From assembly GCA_003279535.1 (NCBI GenBank), contig QCHO01000003.1, positions 1 to 64,000 on the forward strand: DNA of 64,000 nucleotides, written 5' to 3'. The DNA comes from Prochlorococcus sp. AG-402-C22 (GTDB lineage Bacteria; Cyanobacteriota; Cyanobacteriia; PCC-6307; Cyanobiaceae). The notes beneath the pieces were generated by a model. That model had not been told where the DNA came from and ran no database searches. It worked only from the letters and a program-made list of their open reading frames with translations. The position numbers and the translations under genes are program-made. This document shows positions 61,190 to 64,000 of this stretch, one piece after another. Positions within the stretch are counted from its first letter, which is position 1. Each line of letters starts with the position of its first letter.

Positions 61190-63094
61190 ATGGAAAAAGG
61201 CGAAATTCGTATTAATACCGAAAATATTTTCCCAATTATCAAAAAGGCAGTTTATTCTGACCATGAAATATTTTTAAGAGAGCTTGTAAGTAATGGTGTA
61301 GACGCAATAAGTAAGCGAAGAATGGCTTCTATGGCGGGTGATTGTGAAAATACTGAAGAGGCTCAAGTAAAAATAACAATTGACCGTGAGAAAAATACGC
61401 TGACGATTTCCGATAATGGAATTGGAATGAATGATGATGAAATTAAGAAGTACATAAATCAAGTAGCATTCTCTAGCGCAGAAGAATTTCTAACAAAATA
61501 CAAAAAAGATAATGATGAATTTATAGGTCATTTTGGACTTGGCTTTTATTCAAGTTTTATGGTGGCAGATAGAGTTGATATATTAACTAAATCCGCTATT
61601 GGGGAATCAAAGGCATTCAAATGGTCTTGTGATGGATCGCCAAATTTCACTTTAGAGGAATCAGAAAGAGAGACAATTGGCACAGATGTGATACTTCACC
61701 TTTTAGAAGAAGAAAAAGAGTTTATTGAGCCTGAAAGGATTAAATCATTAATAAAAAAATATTGTGACTTTATGCCAATTGATGTCTTATTAGAAGGTGA
61801 GACAATTAACAAGAAAAATCCTCCTTGGAGAAAACAACCTAGTGAATTAAAAGATGAAGATTATATTGAGTTATATAAATACCTTTATCCTTTTCAAGGG
61901 GACCCACTGTTATGGATACATTTAAATACAGACTATCCATATGACATACAAGGTATATTGTATTTTCCTAAGTTATCTGGCAGAGCCGATTGGGAAAAGG
62001 GAGAAATAAAACTATTTTGCAATCAAGTATTTGTAAGTGATTCAATTAAAGAGATAGTACCAAAATATCTTTTGCCTCTAAGAGGGGTTATAGATTCTAC
62101 GGATATACCCTTAAATGTTAGTAGAAGTGCATTACAAACAGATAGGAAGGTAAGGTCTATATCATCATTTATCTCAAAAAAAATTGCTAATAAATTAAAG
62201 GATTTGATAAAAAATTCTCCAGAATTTTATGCTGAAGTTTGGGATTCCATCTCTGCTTTTATTAAAATTGGTGCTATCGAAGATGAGAAATTTGCTGATT
62301 TAGTAGATAAAAGTATAATTTTTGAAACAATTATCAATTCAGAAAAAGACGTAACTCAGGATATTGAAAATAAATCCCTTATCAAATTAAATGATAAATA
62401 CTTTACTACTCTCGCAAGTTACAAAGAAAGAAATAAGATAATCGATTCTAAAAAAATAATTTACTGTTCAGATTTGATTGCTCAGTCTAGTGCATTAAAT
62501 ATCTGTTTATCTGATAACAAAGAAGTTATTAAATCAGATCCTTTAATTGATGCACAATTTCTACCATGGTTAGAAAGTAAGAATGAAGATTATCAATTCC
62601 AAAGAGTTGATTCAGAAATTAATGAACTAGAAGATAAGGAATCTAAAGAAATAGTAGATAAGGATGGCAAATCAAATACAGAAAATCTTAGAGATACGAT
62701 AGTTAAAGCACTTAATAATGAGAAAGTAACAGTTAAAGTTCAGTCACTTTCAAGCAAAGGTGCTCCTCCAGCAATGATTTTGCTTCCAGAGCAAATGAGA
62801 AGAATTAATGATATGGGAGCTTACATGGAACAAAAGATGCCGGGTTTACCTGAATATCATGTCCTTTTAATTAATAAAGATCATCCACTTATTGTTGGCC
62901 TTAATAAAATTACAGGTAATAAAATAATTATTGATAAAAAAGAACCTGTTGAAAATCAACTAGCAACAAAAATTGCGAATCAAGTTTACGATATGGCTAA
63001 ACTATCTGTTGGTGGATTAGATCAAGAACAGATAATTAAATTACAAAACAATAATGCTGAATTAATTTCAGAATTGCTTAATTCAACAACTTAA
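61190..63094 (+). CDS. htpG: Hsp90 chaperone HtpG
   Basis: HEIFLRELVSNGVDAI, GHFGLGFYSSFMVAD. Confidence 0.96.
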   Translation: MEKGEIRINTENIFPIIKKAVYSDHEIFLRELVSNGVDAISKRRMASMAGDCENTEEAQVKITIDREKNTLTISDNGIGMNDDEIKKYINQVAFSSAEEFLTKYKKDNDEFIGHFGLGFYSSFMVADRVDILTKSAIGESKAFKWSCDGSPNFTLEESERETIGTDVILHLLEEEKEFIEPERIKSLIKKYCDFMPIDVLLEGETINKKNPPWRKQPSELKDEDYIELYKYLYPFQGDPLLWIHLNTDYPYDIQGILYFPKLSGRADWEKGEIKLFCNQVFVSDSIKEIVPKYLLPLRGVIDSTDIPLNVSRSALQTDRKVRSISSFISKKIANKLKDLIKNSPEFYAEVWDSISAFIKIGAIEDEKFADLVDKSIIFETIINSEKDVTQDIENKSLIKLNDKYFTTLASYKERNKIIDSKKIIYCSDLIAQSSALNICLSDNKEVIKSDPLIDAQFLPWLESKNEDYQFQRVDSEINELEDKESKEIVDKDGKSNTENLRDTIVKALNNEKVTVKVQSLSSKGAPPAMILLPEQMRRINDMGAYMEQKMPGLPEYHVLLINKDHPLIVGLNKITGNKIIIDKKEPVENQLATKIANQVYDMAKLSVGGLDQEQIIKLQNNNAELISELLNSTT

Positions 63095-63133
63095 GCTGTA
63101 TGTTAAAATTTTTTAAGATACAACTCAAAAGAT

Positions 63134-63370
63134 ATGTCAAGAGTTTGCGAACTTACTGGAGCAAAAGCTAATAACGGGATGGCTGTAAGCCACTCACATA
63201 TTCGTACAAAAAAATTACAGCAAGTTAATCTTCAAAAGAGAAGGCTTTGGTGGGAAGAAGGGAAAAAATGGGTAAATATAAGAATTAGCACTAAAGCCCT
63301 AAAATCTGTACAAAAAATCGGATTGGATAAATTTGCTAAATCAAATGGAGTTGATTTGAAAAAATTCTAA
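63134..63370 (+). CDS. rpmB: 50S ribosomal protein L28
   Basis: [27 protein letters not shown]. Confidence 0.95.
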   Translation: MSRVCELTGAKANNGMAVSHSHIRTKKLQQVNLQKRRLWWEEGKKWVNIRISTKALKSVQKIGLDKFAKSNGVDLKKF

Positions 63371-63372
63371 AT

Positions 63373-63909
63373 TTGATGAGAAATTTAGTTATTAGTGTAT
63401 TTATATCATTTTTTCTTTTAATTAATTTTAATTCAGCATTAGCATTTGACTTTGCTCCTGAGGTTGGTGACTTAGCACCAAATTTTCATCTAGAAGGTTT
63501 TAATAAAAACATTAAAATAAAAAAAGTCTGGGAATTAAGTGATTTTGAAGGTAAGTGGCTTGTTATTTATTTTTATCCAAAAGATTTTACAGCTGGTTGC
63601 ACCCTTGAAGCTAAAGGTTTTTCAGAATTAAAAAAAGATTTTTCAAAATATAATGCAGAAATTGTTGGTATCAGTGCAGACAATCAAGATTCTCATGAAA
63701 GTTTCTGTAGCGAAAAATCAATAAATTACACATTATTATCTGATCCTGACGGAATTATCAGTGATAAATATGGTTCTTGGATTCCGCCATTCTCAGATAG
63801 AAATACTTTCTTAATTTCTCCAAATGGACAAATTTCTTATAGATGGATTAGTGTTTTACCTCTAAATCATGCTAAGGAAGTACTTAACGTATTAAAGAAA
63901 AAAATATAA
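63373..63909 (+). CDS. Peroxiredoxin, PrxQ/BCP type, with signal peptide
   Basis: FYPKDFTAGCTLEA. Confidence 0.92.
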   Translation: MMRNLVISVFISFFLLINFNSALAFDFAPEVGDLAPNFHLEGFNKNIKIKKVWELSDFEGKWLVIYFYPKDFTAGCTLEAKGFSELKKDFSKYNAEIVGISADNQDSHESFCSEKSINYTLLSDPDGIISDKYGSWIPPFSDRNTFLISPNGQISYRWISVLPLNHAKEVLNVLKKKI

Positions 63910-63912
63910 ATT

Positions 63913-64000
63913 TTGCACGAACTATCATTTGGAACTTGGTTAATACATATCTCATCAGTCATTGAATGGATTTTTGCCATATTTGTCATATATAAAATTT
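63913..64000 (+). CDS. DUF2499 family protein, truncated by window end
   Basis: (M)HELSFGTWLIHISSVIEWIFAIFVIYKI; TTG start inferred. Confidence 0.7.
   Translation, partial: MHELSFGTWLIHISSVIEWIFAIFVIYKI

Overview
AT-rich window that looks like a marine picocyanobacterium, most likely a high-light-type Prochlorococcus (acsF, psb30-like, cobN/cobU, CCB2/CCB4-like, Ycf20-like and DUF1651-type genes). Most of it is compact housekeeping gene content: tldE/tldD, acsF, metG, pheT, metH, ilvE, cobN, uvrC, coaD, dapF, leuS, pgi, purN, argC, ribBA, dnaJ/dnaK, hisZ, htpG, rpmF, rpsR, rpmG, rpmB, and tRNA-Met and tRNA-Ser. An accessory stretch at about 13.2-17.4 kb is full of very small genes, several apparently disrupted. 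The strongest leads are: (1) an FtsH-family protein with an intact AAA+ ATPase but a destroyed zinc-protease motif (HExGH replaced by NEVGR) and no first TM helix; (2) an RNase II/R-like protein that keeps its S1 domain but lost the catalytic Asp cluster, while a second RNB protein in the window keeps the Asp cluster but lacks N-terminal RNA-binding domains; (3) a small ribbon-helix-helix-type regulator flanked by three copies of a 13-bp palindrome (AAGTGTnACACTT), two of them next to TATAAT boxes, with the downstream copy pointing at a structured non-coding stretch; (4) an RHH-plus-J-domain fusion next to a cluster of AGTCTTATAT inverted repeats. Calls come from reading the sequence and from family recognition; no database search was run.
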